Of a DNA stretch of 64,000 nt, positions 54,280-63,517 are shown piece after piece (within the stretch, counting starts at the first letter, position 1; every line of letters begins with the position of its first letter). The DNA is from Candidatus Kapaibacterium sp. Its GTDB lineage: Bacteria > Bacteroidota > Ignavibacteria > Kapaibacteriales > JAEUSM01. Under the pieces are notes generated by a model. That model had not been told where the DNA came from. It worked only from the letters and a program-made list of their open reading frames with translations, and did no database searches. The stretch covers positions 186,001 through 250,000 of the forward strand of contig JAEUSM010000017.1 in the NCBI GenBank assembly GCA_016788785.1. Reading direction: 5' to 3'. A program made the position numbers and the translations under genes.

Positions 54280-54530
54280 TTGACAATAGCTGTAAATGCT
54301 GAACCAACCCAATCAACTCTTCGAGTGCCTCAACAACATTGCCCCCAGTGAAGTGAAACCTATCGTTATACTGTTTATAACCGATACCCCCGATTAAAAT
54401 CGGGGGCTACAATTTGTATCATCCCTACTGGATTCCAAAATGTAGGGGCAGACCTATGTGTCTGCCCAATTATGCAAAATGACCCTTCACCCCAGCCTTT
54501 TCCCTCAAGGGGAGAGGGAGTTGGTTTTTG
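54280..54530. repeat. Cluster of three different palindromic repeats
   Basis: Three unrelated intergenic palindromes stand in a row: CCCCCGATT / AATCGGGGG (54387-54406), GGGCAGAC / GTCTGCCC (54446-54467) in a GTAGGGGCAGAC context, and a CCCTCAAGGGGAGAGGGAG block (54502-54520) of the same family as repeat copy 2. The first 100 bases (54280-54380) contain no recognised gene. Confidence 0.8.
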
Positions 54531-54611
54531 TTTGTTTTTCTATAAATATGTGACCACTCTATTGTTAGGAAGACACGCCACAAAATTGAGACGACTTATG
54601 CAAAAAACAAA

Positions 54612-54642
54612 AAAAGCCCCCAAGAAATTGGAGGCATTTTTT
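54612..54642. terminator. Bidirectional terminator downstream of ric
   Basis: Stem GCC-CCAA / TTGG-GGC with one mismatch, loop GAAA, and A/T runs on both sides. It lies about 60 bases after the leftward ric gene ends. Confidence 0.8.
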
Positions 54643-54698
54643 TGTCTTCGAAGAATATCATTCATTTTTAACCAGTCTATGATCATAAAATAATCATA

Positions 54699-55427
54699 TT
54701 ACTCTCTATTCAAAAGTTTTTGTTCTAAAATAACTGCTTTTGGAAAGAGTATGTTATTTTCTAAATGAACATGCTTATGTAAATCATCTTCAAAATCTTT
54801 TAATAATGCAAAAGTTACTTTATAGGTATTACAAGCATGTTCTGGAGGGGTATAGTTGTTTGTTAGATTAGAGATCTTCTCAAATCTGTCACCCTCGTTT
54901 TGATGTTCACTTTTCATCATTGAAATTGGATTTGATATAGTCCCAAAATGAGGTCGTGCTAACGGATGATTGTATAAATTTGCTTCCACCATTGTACGGA
55001 TATGAGGAAATAATACCATTTCTTCTTTTTGTAAATGTGCAAGTAAATCTTCTGCAGATTGAAGAAAGAGTGCTTCAATTTCTATAAGTTCAGGATTATG
55101 TACAGAGTGTACTTTCACAACTTTTTTGAGAAAAGGAGTTATTTCATTAATTTTAGATTTTACATACCGATGATGCGTTTTTTCAATGTAGTCAGCTAAT
55201 AAATCCAATTCCCATACATTGAAATTGATGTTTTGGTCTATTTCCAAAACAGCTTGTTCTAATTCTGAAAGAACATCATCAACTTTTACATTCCTTTTAG
55301 AACAAGCTTCCAAAATAGATTTGTTTCCATTACAACAGAAATCGATTTTATACTTTTTGAACACTGTCGCTGTTTTATAATTTTGAGCGACTAAGTCGCT
55401 GATTAAAAGATTACTTGATATATTCAT
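54699..55427 (-). CDS. ric: Iron-sulfur cluster repair di-iron protein
   Basis: 242 residues of the RIC/ScdA/YtfE family. The N-terminal DUF542 domain (residues 5-60) has the paired cysteines DFCCNGN (31-32). The hemerythrin-like domain contains histidines in HHRYVKSKI (about 85), HLQKEEMVLFPHI (about 128-140), HQNEGDRFEKI (about 176) and HKHVHLENNILFP (about 217), with the E-x3-H sites for two irons. It repairs Fe-S clusters damaged by NO. It lies 20 bases after the NsrR-like gene, in the same operon. Confidence 0.95.
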   Translation of the reverse strand: MNISSNLLISDLVAQNYKTATVFKKYKIDFCCNGNKSILEACSKRNVKVDDVLSELEQAVLEIDQNINFNVWELDLLADYIEKTHHRYVKSKINEITPFLKKVVKVHSVHNPELIEIEALFLQSAEDLLAHLQKEEMVLFPHIRTMVEANLYNHPLARPHFGTISNPISMMKSEHQNEGDRFEKISNLTNNYTPPEHACNTYKVTFALLKDFEDDLHKHVHLENNILFPKAVILEQKLLNRE

Positions 55428-55447
55428 TGTTTCTCCACTGTGTGTAG

Positions 55448-55858
55448 TTATAATTTAATGCTACCGATATCTTTCAATTCAATAATTTTAAAAGAAAGAA
55501 TTTTTCTGAGTTTTTCGTTTACTACCAAAGCAATATGATGAACTGGGCAAGGGTTAATTTCGCTACAATTTAACTTTCCTAAAATGCAACCATGCAAAAA
55601 CTCTCTCTGTTCAAAAACAGTACATATATCTTTAATAGTAATTGTTTGAAGTTGAACTTCATTTAGGTAAAAGCCACCATTTCTACCTTTGGTTGATGAT
55701 ATAATCTCATTTTTTGCCAATCGTTGTAAAATTTTTGAAGTAAAAGATATCGGTGAGTTTATAAACTCAGCAATTTCTGTAACTCCGATTACCTTGTTAT
55801 TACGAGCAAGGTAAATACAAGATTTTATCGCATATTGACTTGATTGAGAAAATATCAT
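55448..55858 (-). CDS. nsrR: Rrf2-family regulator, NsrR-like
   Basis: 136 residues. The winged helix is at about 10-65 (YAIKSCIYLARN, ISFTSKILQRLAKNEIISSTKGRNGGFYL by motif). The Fe-S site has three cysteines, C91, C98 and C104 in CILGKLNC-x5-C, a layout of NsrR (C91, C96, C102 in E. coli). NO destruction of the cluster would release promoter DNA. Candidate targets are the dyads upstream of narK at 60.1 kb. The gene lies 3 bases after the porin gene. Confidence 0.88.
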   Translation of the reverse strand: MIFSQSSQYAIKSCIYLARNNKVIGVTEIAEFINSPISFTSKILQRLAKNEIISSTKGRNGGFYLNEVQLQTITIKDICTVFEQREFLHGCILGKLNCSEINPCPVHHIALVVNEKLRKILSFKIIELKDIGSIKL

Positions 55859-55861
55859 TGA

Positions 55862-57133
55862 TTATATAACTTTAAAATTAGTAGTAAAGTTTAGCCCAAT
55901 CCAACTCCATGTTTGAATGTTTTTTGGATTTGAAACTGCTTTTATTGCATTCATTGATTCTGTAGCAAACATAAATGAATGACCTAAAAACAGCGTAAAT
56001 TGTTTACTAAACTTGTGTGTAAAAACAACATCAGCCTCTGTTCCTAAAAAAGAACTGAGATTATTACTCAACGTACCATTTGAGGTAAACGTGTGTAGAT
56101 TTACTACGAGTATTGTATTGGGGCTAAACTTTGTTGTTGTTTTAAGGTAATAATCATTTAAACCGACCGTATTAAAATGATTACCAACGAAGAAATAGTC
56201 CATATAACCATTAAACTTATGATTCGTTCCATAAAACGGACTAAATGCTTTAGTTTCACTACTATCAGTATTGAAGTTATTGCCAGACAACCATTCAGTC
56301 CCTACAACTACATTAAACTGTTTTGTAATCTTGAAATCAGCATTTAATGAAAATTGATATGCAGATTTGTTTTGTCCTCGGGTATTTTTACCTGTCTGAA
56401 AATATGCTGATCCAAAAAAACCGAAGTTATCAAAATACTGTTCCAAATTTGATCCGAGAGTTTGTAAATTTAAATGATCTCCTGTGGTAGAATTTTGTAA
56501 AACTGAATTTAAAGCAATAACAGAAAATTTTATAAAATCTGGATTCTTCATTTGATAGTACAGAAGTTGCATAGATTTAGTTTTTTCACCAGCCTCTGTA
56601 ATATCATAAATTTCTTGATTTGGTAAGTTATTAGTAGTTATGTTATCATTATTATATGTAATAACAGCTTCTAATTTGGAAAAATTGTCAAAATTTACAA
56701 TTCCTTTAATACCTTCAAAACTTCTACCTTGCATTGCCCAATCTAAACCTCCAAACAGGCGTTCATCATCATAAGATAAAACTTGTCTACCAATTTTTAT
56801 GGCTACTTCAGGACTAAAATTATACTTAGCCCAGGCTTCATTTAACAAGAAATTTGGGTTTTTGGGAGAAATGGAGTTAAATTCTCCCCAATTTCTAATA
56901 TCCTGAATAGAAAGGAATAATTCTAAATTTTGATAAAAATAATCGATGTTAAGTCTTGAACGAGAAAAGACTGTAGTTTTATCAACCTTGCCCTCTGGAA
57001 TTAATGTAAACTGACCATTATCGTTTTCAGCTCGAGTTCTGAAGTCTAACCCCATTGTAAGACTGTCTACTTGGGAATATAATTGCATGACTCCAAGGAG
57101 TAACATTGTCAATGTAATCAAGATTTTTTTCAT
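55862..57133 (-). CDS. Outer-membrane porin, alginate-export-like
   Basis: 423 residues with a signal peptide (MKKILITLTMLLLGVMQLYS) and strand-rich sequence. The N-terminal pattern LDFRTRAENDNGQF, then FSRSRLNIDYFYQNLELFLSIQDIRNWGE, resembles the alginate-export family porin, which in other bacteria is used for other anionic compounds too. In this locus it may let nitrate or nitrite cross the outer membrane, which is inference. Confidence 0.82.
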   Translation of the reverse strand: MKKILITLTMLLLGVMQLYSQVDSLTMGLDFRTRAENDNGQFTLIPEGKVDKTTVFSRSRLNIDYFYQNLELFLSIQDIRNWGEFNSISPKNPNFLLNEAWAKYNFSPEVAIKIGRQVLSYDDERLFGGLDWAMQGRSFEGIKGIVNFDNFSKLEAVITYNNDNITTNNLPNQEIYDITEAGEKTKSMQLLYYQMKNPDFIKFSVIALNSVLQNSTTGDHLNLQTLGSNLEQYFDNFGFFGSAYFQTGKNTRGQNKSAYQFSLNADFKITKQFNVVVGTEWLSGNNFNTDSSETKAFSPFYGTNHKFNGYMDYFFVGNHFNTVGLNDYYLKTTTKFSPNTILVVNLHTFTSNGTLSNNLSSFLGTEADVVFTHKFSKQFTLFLGHSFMFATESMNAIKAVSNPKNIQTWSWIGLNFTTNFKVI

Positions 57134-57215
57134 ATTTTTGGTTTTTTTATAGTTAATAAATTCGAATTTGTGTTAGTTTGTTACTATTTGAGAATCCATT
57201 ATTGATACTAAACTT

Positions 57216-58547
57216 TTAACACGGTCTTTCACAACCTTTTTTTGTATAAAAATGCCAATTAACAATCGTCGCTGCAACAGCAATAAATAATATCAGGCCA
57301 AAAAACATTCGAGAATCACCTGTAACATTTTTTGAAGTAGAGATAAGCACATTAAATACAAATGGTCCAAAGGCAGCAATTGCAGCAGTCCAACCGATAA
57401 CACCTGCAGCTTTTCTAGGAGAAGCAGCAAAAATCATAGGATACTGTTTGAAGGTAGCAGCATTTCCTATTCCTGTAAAGAAGAATATTAGCAATATAAT
57501 AGTTACGAAATAAGGAAACTGTTCCATACTATTCGGTGTAAGGAAACCTCCAAATATTAACAAACCAAATAGTATAACTAAAGCTATTCCTGTAATCTGA
57601 GTCAAAATTGCTCCTCCAGTTTTATCAGCAATTTTACCAAATATTACTCGAACTGCAGAACCAATTAATGGACCATAAAATGCAAATTGCAAAGGATCCA
57701 AATTGTTGTCAAAAGGTGTATACAAACTCTTTATCATCATTGGAAATGCTGCTGCTAACCCTGCAAATGTTCCAAATGTCATAAAATATGTTAATGTACA
57801 GTACCAAGTATGTTTATCACCAAATATATCTAACTGTTCTTTAAATGATGCTACAACAGGTATACTTTTTAACGAAATCCATGCCCATATTCCTACCAGA
57901 AAAAGAGGAATTACGTAAATAAATGCAATGTTTTCTAAATAGATTTTCTTTCCTGTTGCAACTACAATTTCTCCACCTCCTAAAAATGCGAAAATAGAAA
58001 GACTTAATAATAATGGTGAAAGTAATTGAACTAAACTTACCCCAAAATTACCTATACCTGCTTGAATACCCAATGCATTACCTAGTTCCTTTTTAGGAAA
58101 AAATAATGAGGTCGATGGCATATATGAAGAAAAATCTCCACCACCAATTCCTAATAAAAATGCAATTATCATAAAGTATCCAAACGATGATGCAGGATCC
58201 ATAACGGCAAAACCCAACATGAGTAATGGTATAATTTTCAGAAAAGTAGTGACTGTAATTACCTTTTTTGTTCCAAAAATTGGTATTAAAAATGTGTTCA
58301 GAATTCGTAACATTCCTCCCGCAAGACCAGGCATAGCAGCTAACCAAAAGAGCTGGTCAACAGTAAAATTAAATCCAATTTGAGGAAGTTTTACCACAAT
58401 TACACTAAACAAAAACCATGTAGCAAAGGACATTGTCAATGCTATTGTAGTAATGGTAAGCGTCTTCCAAGCAGTTTTTTTTCCTTCATTTTGCCAAAAT
58501 ACTTCATTTGAAGCATCATAATTTGTCAACCAATTTGAATTACTCAT
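57216..58547 (-). CDS. narK: NarK-type nitrate/nitrite transporter
   Basis: 443 residues with twelve membrane segments. The family motifs are visible: FATWFLFSVIVVKLPQIGF at TM1 (about 41-59), the GIGGGDFSSYMPSTSLFFPKK nitrate-signature region at about 135-155 with its G-G-G-x-F, and a second GIGNAATFKQYPMIF (about 365-379). It imports nitrate or exchanges nitrate for nitrite. Second gene of the operon, 28 bases after the first carrier. Confidence 0.93.
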   Translation of the reverse strand: MSNSNWLTNYDASNEVFWQNEGKKTAWKTLTITTIALTMSFATWFLFSVIVVKLPQIGFNFTVDQLFWLAAMPGLAGGMLRILNTFLIPIFGTKKVITVTTFLKIIPLLMLGFAVMDPASSFGYFMIIAFLLGIGGGDFSSYMPSTSLFFPKKELGNALGIQAGIGNFGVSLVQLLSPLLLSLSIFAFLGGGEIVVATGKKIYLENIAFIYVIPLFLVGIWAWISLKSIPVVASFKEQLDIFGDKHTWYCTLTYFMTFGTFAGLAAAFPMMIKSLYTPFDNNLDPLQFAFYGPLIGSAVRVIFGKIADKTGGAILTQITGIALVILFGLLIFGGFLTPNSMEQFPYFVTIILLIFFFTGIGNAATFKQYPMIFAASPRKAAGVIGWTAAIAAFGPFVFNVLISTSKNVTGDSRMFFGLILFIAVAATIVNWHFYTKKGCERPC

Positions 58548-58575
58548 GTGTGTTTATCCTATAAATAGTTTGTAT

Positions 58576-60057
58576 TTAATTATCAATTTTATGCTGTAAG
58601 TGTGGCATTTCTTTATCCGTCATTTTCTTAATGACAGAGTTCATCCAGAACAAGGAAATTGCAGAAACCACAAAAACAAAAATCCACGAACTTGTCCATA
58701 ATCCCGTATAATCTAGCAAGTATCCAAATAGAATTGGACCTATAAAACCTCCCAAACCACCAATCAATCCTACCATACCGCCAACTACTCCAACTTCATT
58801 GGGAAAATACTCAGGTATATGTTTATACACTGCGGCTTTTCCAATTCCCCACATTATTCCTATAATGATTACCAATATGGTAAAGATTACAATATGTGCA
58901 TCGAATTTGATGAGTGTTACTCCTTGTGCTAACAATTCCTTTTTTTTCACTTTTTGATTTTGTTCTACCAAACGTTCTTGCCAAGAGAAAGACTCTGGAA
59001 AAATTGATACGTTTTCAGGTATTTGTGGTTTTGGTTTTATAACTATTTCTTCTTTATTGAATTGAATACCATTGTCTGTAACAGAATCCACAATTCCATT
59101 CTTTTTTGCTGTTAGTCCTTTACCAGGTGTAAGTACATCCATTTTAGGAACCATTAATAAACCGCCACAAATTAGAGATGAATATAATACCCAATACATT
59201 ACTCTTCTTGCACCAAATTTATCAGATAAATACCCACCCAAAGCTCGGATAACACCACTTGGAAGACTGAATGCTGATGCTAACATACCTCCTAATACTA
59301 ACGAAGTTTTATACATACTTACATAGTATGGTAGTAACCACTGTGAAAAAGCAACAAATAATCCAAAAACCAAAAAGTAATAAAGTCCAAAACGCCATAT
59401 TCTAATCTTTTTCAAAGGAGCTAATAGTTGCGAAATGTTTTTACCTTGGCTTTCAGGCTTTCTATTTTGTACAAATAGTAAAAACACTATTCCCATTATT
59501 ACTAAAACTATCGCATAATAAATAGGCAACATTCTCCAACCATTTTCAGGGTTGTTTTGAGCTAAATACTGCAATAGTGAAGGTGCAAGAAGGGTAGTAA
59601 CAGCCGCACCAGCATTACCCATACCGAAAATACCTAATGCTCGTCCTTGCCAATTTGATGGATACCATACAGATGTGAAAGCAATTCCAACAGCAAAACT
59701 TGTTCCCACCATACCAAATAGAGAACTTAGAAGAAAGTAAAGCCAATACGAATCTACAAAGTACATCAAAAACAATGGGATACTACAAAGAAATAATAAC
59801 AATGTAAATATCTTTTGGCCTCCAAATTTATCAGTTAAAAGCCCTATAGGAAGTCTCATTAATGACCCAGTTAATATTGGTATTCCAAGTAACCAGCCAG
59901 TTTCTATCACATTCCAATTGAAAATGCCGTTATCAACTAAGTAAGTTACTAAAACTCCATTCATTGTCCAAGCTGCAAAACTAATCGTAAATGCTAGGGT
60001 ATTAATAAACAAAATTTTATGAGAGGATTTTAAAGATATTGTTATATTTGTACTCAT
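58576..60057 (-). CDS. narK: NarK-type nitrate transporter with large periplasmic insertion
   Basis: 493 residues, some 50 longer than its neighbour. TM1 has TISFAAWTMNGVLVTYLV; the family motif GMGNAGAAVTTLLAP is near residue 147-161 and GKAAVYKHIPEYFPNEVG at about 408-425. An insertion of about 80 residues (about 305-385) lies between membrane segments, with KKNGIVDSVTDNGIQF and KPKPQIPE. This part resembles no other NarK I know; it is polar and could be a soluble domain outside the membrane. First gene of the leftward operon. Confidence 0.9.
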   Translation of the reverse strand: MSTNITISLKSSHKILFINTLAFTISFAAWTMNGVLVTYLVDNGIFNWNVIETGWLLGIPILTGSLMRLPIGLLTDKFGGQKIFTLLLFLCSIPLFLMYFVDSYWLYFLLSSLFGMVGTSFAVGIAFTSVWYPSNWQGRALGIFGMGNAGAAVTTLLAPSLLQYLAQNNPENGWRMLPIYYAIVLVIMGIVFLLFVQNRKPESQGKNISQLLAPLKKIRIWRFGLYYFLVFGLFVAFSQWLLPYYVSMYKTSLVLGGMLASAFSLPSGVIRALGGYLSDKFGARRVMYWVLYSSLICGGLLMVPKMDVLTPGKGLTAKKNGIVDSVTDNGIQFNKEEIVIKPKPQIPENVSIFPESFSWQERLVEQNQKVKKKELLAQGVTLIKFDAHIVIFTILVIIIGIMWGIGKAAVYKHIPEYFPNEVGVVGGMVGLIGGLGGFIGPILFGYLLDYTGLWTSSWIFVFVVSAISLFWMNSVIKKMTDKEMPHLQHKIDN

Positions 60058-60087
60058 AACTAATCTATATCAAATGTTTAACAAAAA

Positions 60088-60176
60088 TTGATTGAAAAAA
60101 ATCAAGAAAAACTCGGTCTAAATAAAATAATATTAAGATATGCATGTCTTATTTGTATAATAAGACTGTAATGTCT
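60088..60176. promoter_or_regulatory. Divergent control region between narK and the reductase operon
   Basis: Three dyads are visible: TTGATT-N6-AATCAA (60088-60105), and two 14-base elements of the form AGAY-N6-GTCT (AGATATGCATGTCT at 60136-60149 and AGACTGTAATGTCT at 60163-60176), 27 bases apart. The first of the two has an ATGCAT core like the E. coli NsrR box (AAGATGCATTT half-site). These are candidate sites for the NsrR-like regulator or another nitrate/anoxia regulator. Confidence 0.5.
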
Positions 60177-60215
60177 GATTATAATTGTGCAATACAAAAA
60201 AAATTTTGATTTAAC

Positions 60216-61277
60216 ATGAAATTATTCAATACAACAGCTTTCTTTGCAGCTCTAACAGCAACACTAATAACAGTTACATTAGTATTATTAGGATCTAGAA
60301 ATTTGCAGAATTACGATGCTGCATTAGTTGCGTATCTGTTTGGAACATTATTTGCTATTTTTGGGGTAGTGTATAGATATTCTGTTTGGATACAAAGACC
60401 GCCAACAAAAGTATATTTGAAAAGTAGCATTAGAACACTATTTTCAAAAGAGTTTATACAATGTTCTTGGTTTAGTCTTAAAGACTTTGTGAAAAATATT
60501 CTTTTCCAATCATTTATAATTAAAAGAAGCAAAAAGAAAGGTATTGCTCATTTGATGATGGCTTTCGGATGCCTTATGGCTTTTGCGATTACAGTTCCAT
60601 TAACATTTGGCTGGATACATTTTACATTAGTACCTGAAACTGGTTTATATCCAAATGTAGAAAACATCTATACAATTCATTTTTTTGGATTTGAAATGTC
60701 TACATTTCCAATAAACTCTTTTGTAGGATTTATGACATTTGGAGCTCTTAACTGGTGCTCAGTTTTGGTTATAATAGGTGCAACATACTTTTTACAGAAA
60801 CGATTAAAAGACCCTGGTTTGATTTCTACTCAAACATTCGAAGCAGACATTCTACCCTTGTTACTATTAAACTTAGTATCAATTACTGGGTTAGGTCTAT
60901 CGCTGAATTACAAATTTATGAATGGAAAAGCGTTTGAATTTATGGCAGTAAGCCACGCTTTTTTTGTAATTGTATTTTTGATTTGGATTCCATTTGGTAA
61001 GTTTTTCCATATAATTCAAAGACCAGCACAAATTGGTGCTCACATATACAAAGAAATTGGAAAAAACACTGGAATGCAAGTTTGCAAACACACAAAAAAG
61101 GAATACACAACCCGACTTCATGTTACTGATTTAAAAGAAATCACTACTGAGTTAGGATTTAATTTGCAAAATAATGCTGGAGATTCTCTCTTAGAATATA
61201 GTCCAGAAGGAAAACGAGATTTATTAGCTATTGCTCATTTGCAAGCCAGACAAACATCTGGAACGTATTTTGGATAA
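60216..61277 (+). CDS. Putative haem-b membrane subunit of the nitrate-reductase-like complex
   Basis: 353 residues with about six membrane segments (about 9-28, 36-57, 112-134, 167-192, 212-231, 243-264). Histidines in or near them (H112, H135, H155, H247, H265) are possible haem ligands, an arrangement like NarI/DsrM-type quinol dehydrogenases. The soluble C-terminal tail is about 85 residues. It stands directly before the molybdopterin subunit (21 bases) and probably gives electrons from quinol. The family assignment is tentative. Confidence 0.65.
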   Translation: MKLFNTTAFFAALTATLITVTLVLLGSRNLQNYDAALVAYLFGTLFAIFGVVYRYSVWIQRPPTKVYLKSSIRTLFSKEFIQCSWFSLKDFVKNILFQSFIIKRSKKKGIAHLMMAFGCLMAFAITVPLTFGWIHFTLVPETGLYPNVENIYTIHFFGFEMSTFPINSFVGFMTFGALNWCSVLVIIGATYFLQKRLKDPGLISTQTFEADILPLLLLNLVSITGLGLSLNYKFMNGKAFEFMAVSHAFFVIVFLIWIPFGKFFHIIQRPAQIGAHIYKEIGKNTGMQVCKHTKKEYTTRLHVTDLKEITTELGFNLQNNAGDSLLEYSPEGKRDLLAIAHLQARQTSGTYFG

Positions 61278-61298
61278 TAACACTTACTAAAAAAATTT

Positions 61299-63515
61299 AT
61301 GGCAAAATTACCTGTTGAATCAGAAAAAATCATAGCACAATTTGGTCCTTCGCTTAACTTTCCAAGTAGAGAACCTTTGGAATGTAGAGACGAACCTGAT
61401 AAAGTTGTCGAAACTCATTGTTGTTTTTGTGGAATGCAATGTGGTATCAAATTATTGGCAAAAAACAACAAAGTTGTTGGTTTCGAACCTTGGATGGAAT
61501 TCCCTTTTAATGAGGGAAGACTTTGTCCAAAAGGTGTCTTACGATATATGCAAAACAATCATACAGATCGTTTGACATCTCCCATAAAAAACACTCCTGG
61601 AGTGGGTTTTGTTCCCATTTCATGGGAGGAAGCAATGGATAATATAATTTCGGAAATTAAACGTATCCAATCACAATATGGAAATGATGCATTTTCAATG
61701 CTTTCTGGGGTTTCTTTAACTAATGAGAAATCTTATATGATTGGAAAATTTGCCAGAACAGCATTAAAAACCAAAAATTTAGATTATAATGGTAGATTAT
61801 GTATGGTCTCAGCCGGTGCAGGAAATAAGAAAGCGTTTGGCTTAGATAGATCATCCAATAACTATCAAGATTTAGAAAAAGCAGAAGTAATCATCGTAAC
61901 TGGTGCAAATGTTTCTGAAACATTCCCAACTCTCACACATTGGATTTGGAAAGCACGTGATAATGGTGCCAAACTTATTGTTGTTGATCCTCGAGTGATA
62001 CCATTAGCTCGAACTGCCGATATTCATTTAGATATTCGTCCTGGTACCGACTCAGCTCTCTTTGGTGCGATACTCAATTATATGATACGCCATGATATGG
62101 TAGATCACGATTTTATTGATTATTTTACTTCTGGTTTTGAGGATGCAAAAGATGCAGTAAAAGACTATACATTAGAATGGGCAGAAGAAATCACTGGAGC
62201 AAAAAAAGAAAAAATAGAAGAAGCTGCAAAACTGTGGGGTAAAGCTTCAACTTCGTTTTTACTACATGCAAGAGGCATTGAACATCATACTAAAGGTGTT
62301 GAGAATGTATTAAGTTGTATTAATATTGTCTTAGCTTCAGGTAGAATTGGTAAACCCTACTGTGGATATGGAACCATAACTGGGCAAGGAAATGGTCAAG
62401 GTGGAAGAGAACATGGTCATAAGTGCGATCAACTACCAGGGAATAGAGATATTGAAAATCCAGAACATCGTAAGTATATTTCAAAAGTTTGGGGCATCGA
62501 AGAATCTGAATTACCTGGTAAAGGTTTATCTGCATATGAAATTATCGAGGCAATACATAGAGGTGAAATAAAAGGACTCATTTCAATATGTTTCAATCCT
62601 TTAGTTTCTCTTCCAAATAGTAATTATGTACGTGAAGCTTTAGAAAAATTGGAATTTTATATTGGAATTGACTTCTTTCTCAGCGAGACGTTACGTCATG
62701 CAAACATTGTACTCCCAGGTTCTTTACATGAAGAAGAAGAGGGTACAGTTACTACTGCAGAAGGTAGGGTAGTTAGAATTAGAAAAGCTGTTGATCCGCC
62801 TAAAAATGCTCGAACTGATACAGAGATAATTCTAGAAATTGCCAAAAGATTGGGTGCTGGTGATAAATTTTCTTTTTCTTCGAGTGAAGATATTTTTAAT
62901 GAACTTCGAGTTGCTTCTAAAGGAGGAACTGCAGATTATTATGGAATAACCTATGAAAAAATCGAAAAAAATATGGGAGTGTTTTGGCCCTGTCCGGAAT
63001 TAGATCATCCTGGAACACCTCGACTTTGGGAAGATAAAAAGTTTCGAACCCCTGACGGAAAAGCACACTTTAATCCTGTGAAGTATCATTCGAGTATGGA
63101 TCCTGTAGATGATGAATATCCAGTCATTCTTACTACAGGTAGGGTTGTTTCTCAATACTTAAGTGGAAGTCAAACGAGAAGGATTGGTAAGTTGGTTCAA
63201 CAATATGCAGAACCACTATTAGAAATACATCCAAAATTGGCTGCTCAATTTGGTATACGACAAAATGAAGAAGTTGTCGTTACTACAAAAAGAGGTAGTG
63301 CTATTTTCCCTGCAAATATTGTTGAAACAATTAGAGAAGATACTGTATTTGTTCCTTATCATTGGCCTGGTAAAAAATCAGTAAATCAATTAACAAGTGG
63401 ACACTTAGATCCAATTTCTAAGATACCAGAATTTAAAGTAAGTGCATGTTCTTTACAGCCTACTGGTAAGATTGTCGAAGTGAATAAATTTTCAGAAACG
63501 TATAAAAGTTCTTAA
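61299..63515 (+). CDS. Molybdopterin oxidoreductase, nitrate-reductase-like catalytic subunit
   Basis: 738 residues, no Tat signal, so cytoplasmic. The N-terminal [4Fe-4S] motif C41-x2-C44-x3-C48 ... C76 and GRLCPKGV are present. The Mo ligand is Cys168 ([11 protein letters not shown]), as in NapA and assimilatory NasA/NarB nitrate reductases. Later are [23 protein letters not shown], here by G-x-G-N-x-Q-G-G-R-E-x-G, typical for the NasA/NapA/formate dehydrogenase group, and the C-terminal dinucleotide-binding [18 protein letters not shown] with SGS-T-R. Nitrate is the likely substrate because of the NarK, NsrR and RIC neighbours, but formate or another oxyanion cannot be ruled out. Confidence 0.87.
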   Translation: MAKLPVESEKIIAQFGPSLNFPSREPLECRDEPDKVVETHCCFCGMQCGIKLLAKNNKVVGFEPWMEFPFNEGRLCPKGVLRYMQNNHTDRLTSPIKNTPGVGFVPISWEEAMDNIISEIKRIQSQYGNDAFSMLSGVSLTNEKSYMIGKFARTALKTKNLDYNGRLCMVSAGAGNKKAFGLDRSSNNYQDLEKAEVIIVTGANVSETFPTLTHWIWKARDNGAKLIVVDPRVIPLARTADIHLDIRPGTDSALFGAILNYMIRHDMVDHDFIDYFTSGFEDAKDAVKDYTLEWAEEITGAKKEKIEEAAKLWGKASTSFLLHARGIEHHTKGVENVLSCINIVLASGRIGKPYCGYGTITGQGNGQGGREHGHKCDQLPGNRDIENPEHRKYISKVWGIEESELPGKGLSAYEIIEAIHRGEIKGLISICFNPLVSLPNSNYVREALEKLEFYIGIDFFLSETLRHANIVLPGSLHEEEEGTVTTAEGRVVRIRKAVDPPKNARTDTEIILEIAKRLGAGDKFSFSSSEDIFNELRVASKGGTADYYGITYEKIEKNMGVFWPCPELDHPGTPRLWEDKKFRTPDGKAHFNPVKYHSSMDPVDDEYPVILTTGRVVSQYLSGSQTRRIGKLVQQYAEPLLEIHPKLAAQFGIRQNEEVVVTTKRGSAIFPANIVETIREDTVFVPYHWPGKKSVNQLTSGHLDPISKIPEFKVSACSLQPTGKIVEVNKFSETYKSS

Positions 63516-63517
63516 TC

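Noticed and set aside
54472-54693. Open reading frame between the array and ric
   Set aside because: It covers a repeat block and a terminator hairpin and has no protein features.
60088-60105. FNR box (TTGAT-N4-ATCAA)
   Set aside because: The half-sites fit but are separated by eight bases in place of four; kept only as an inverted repeat.
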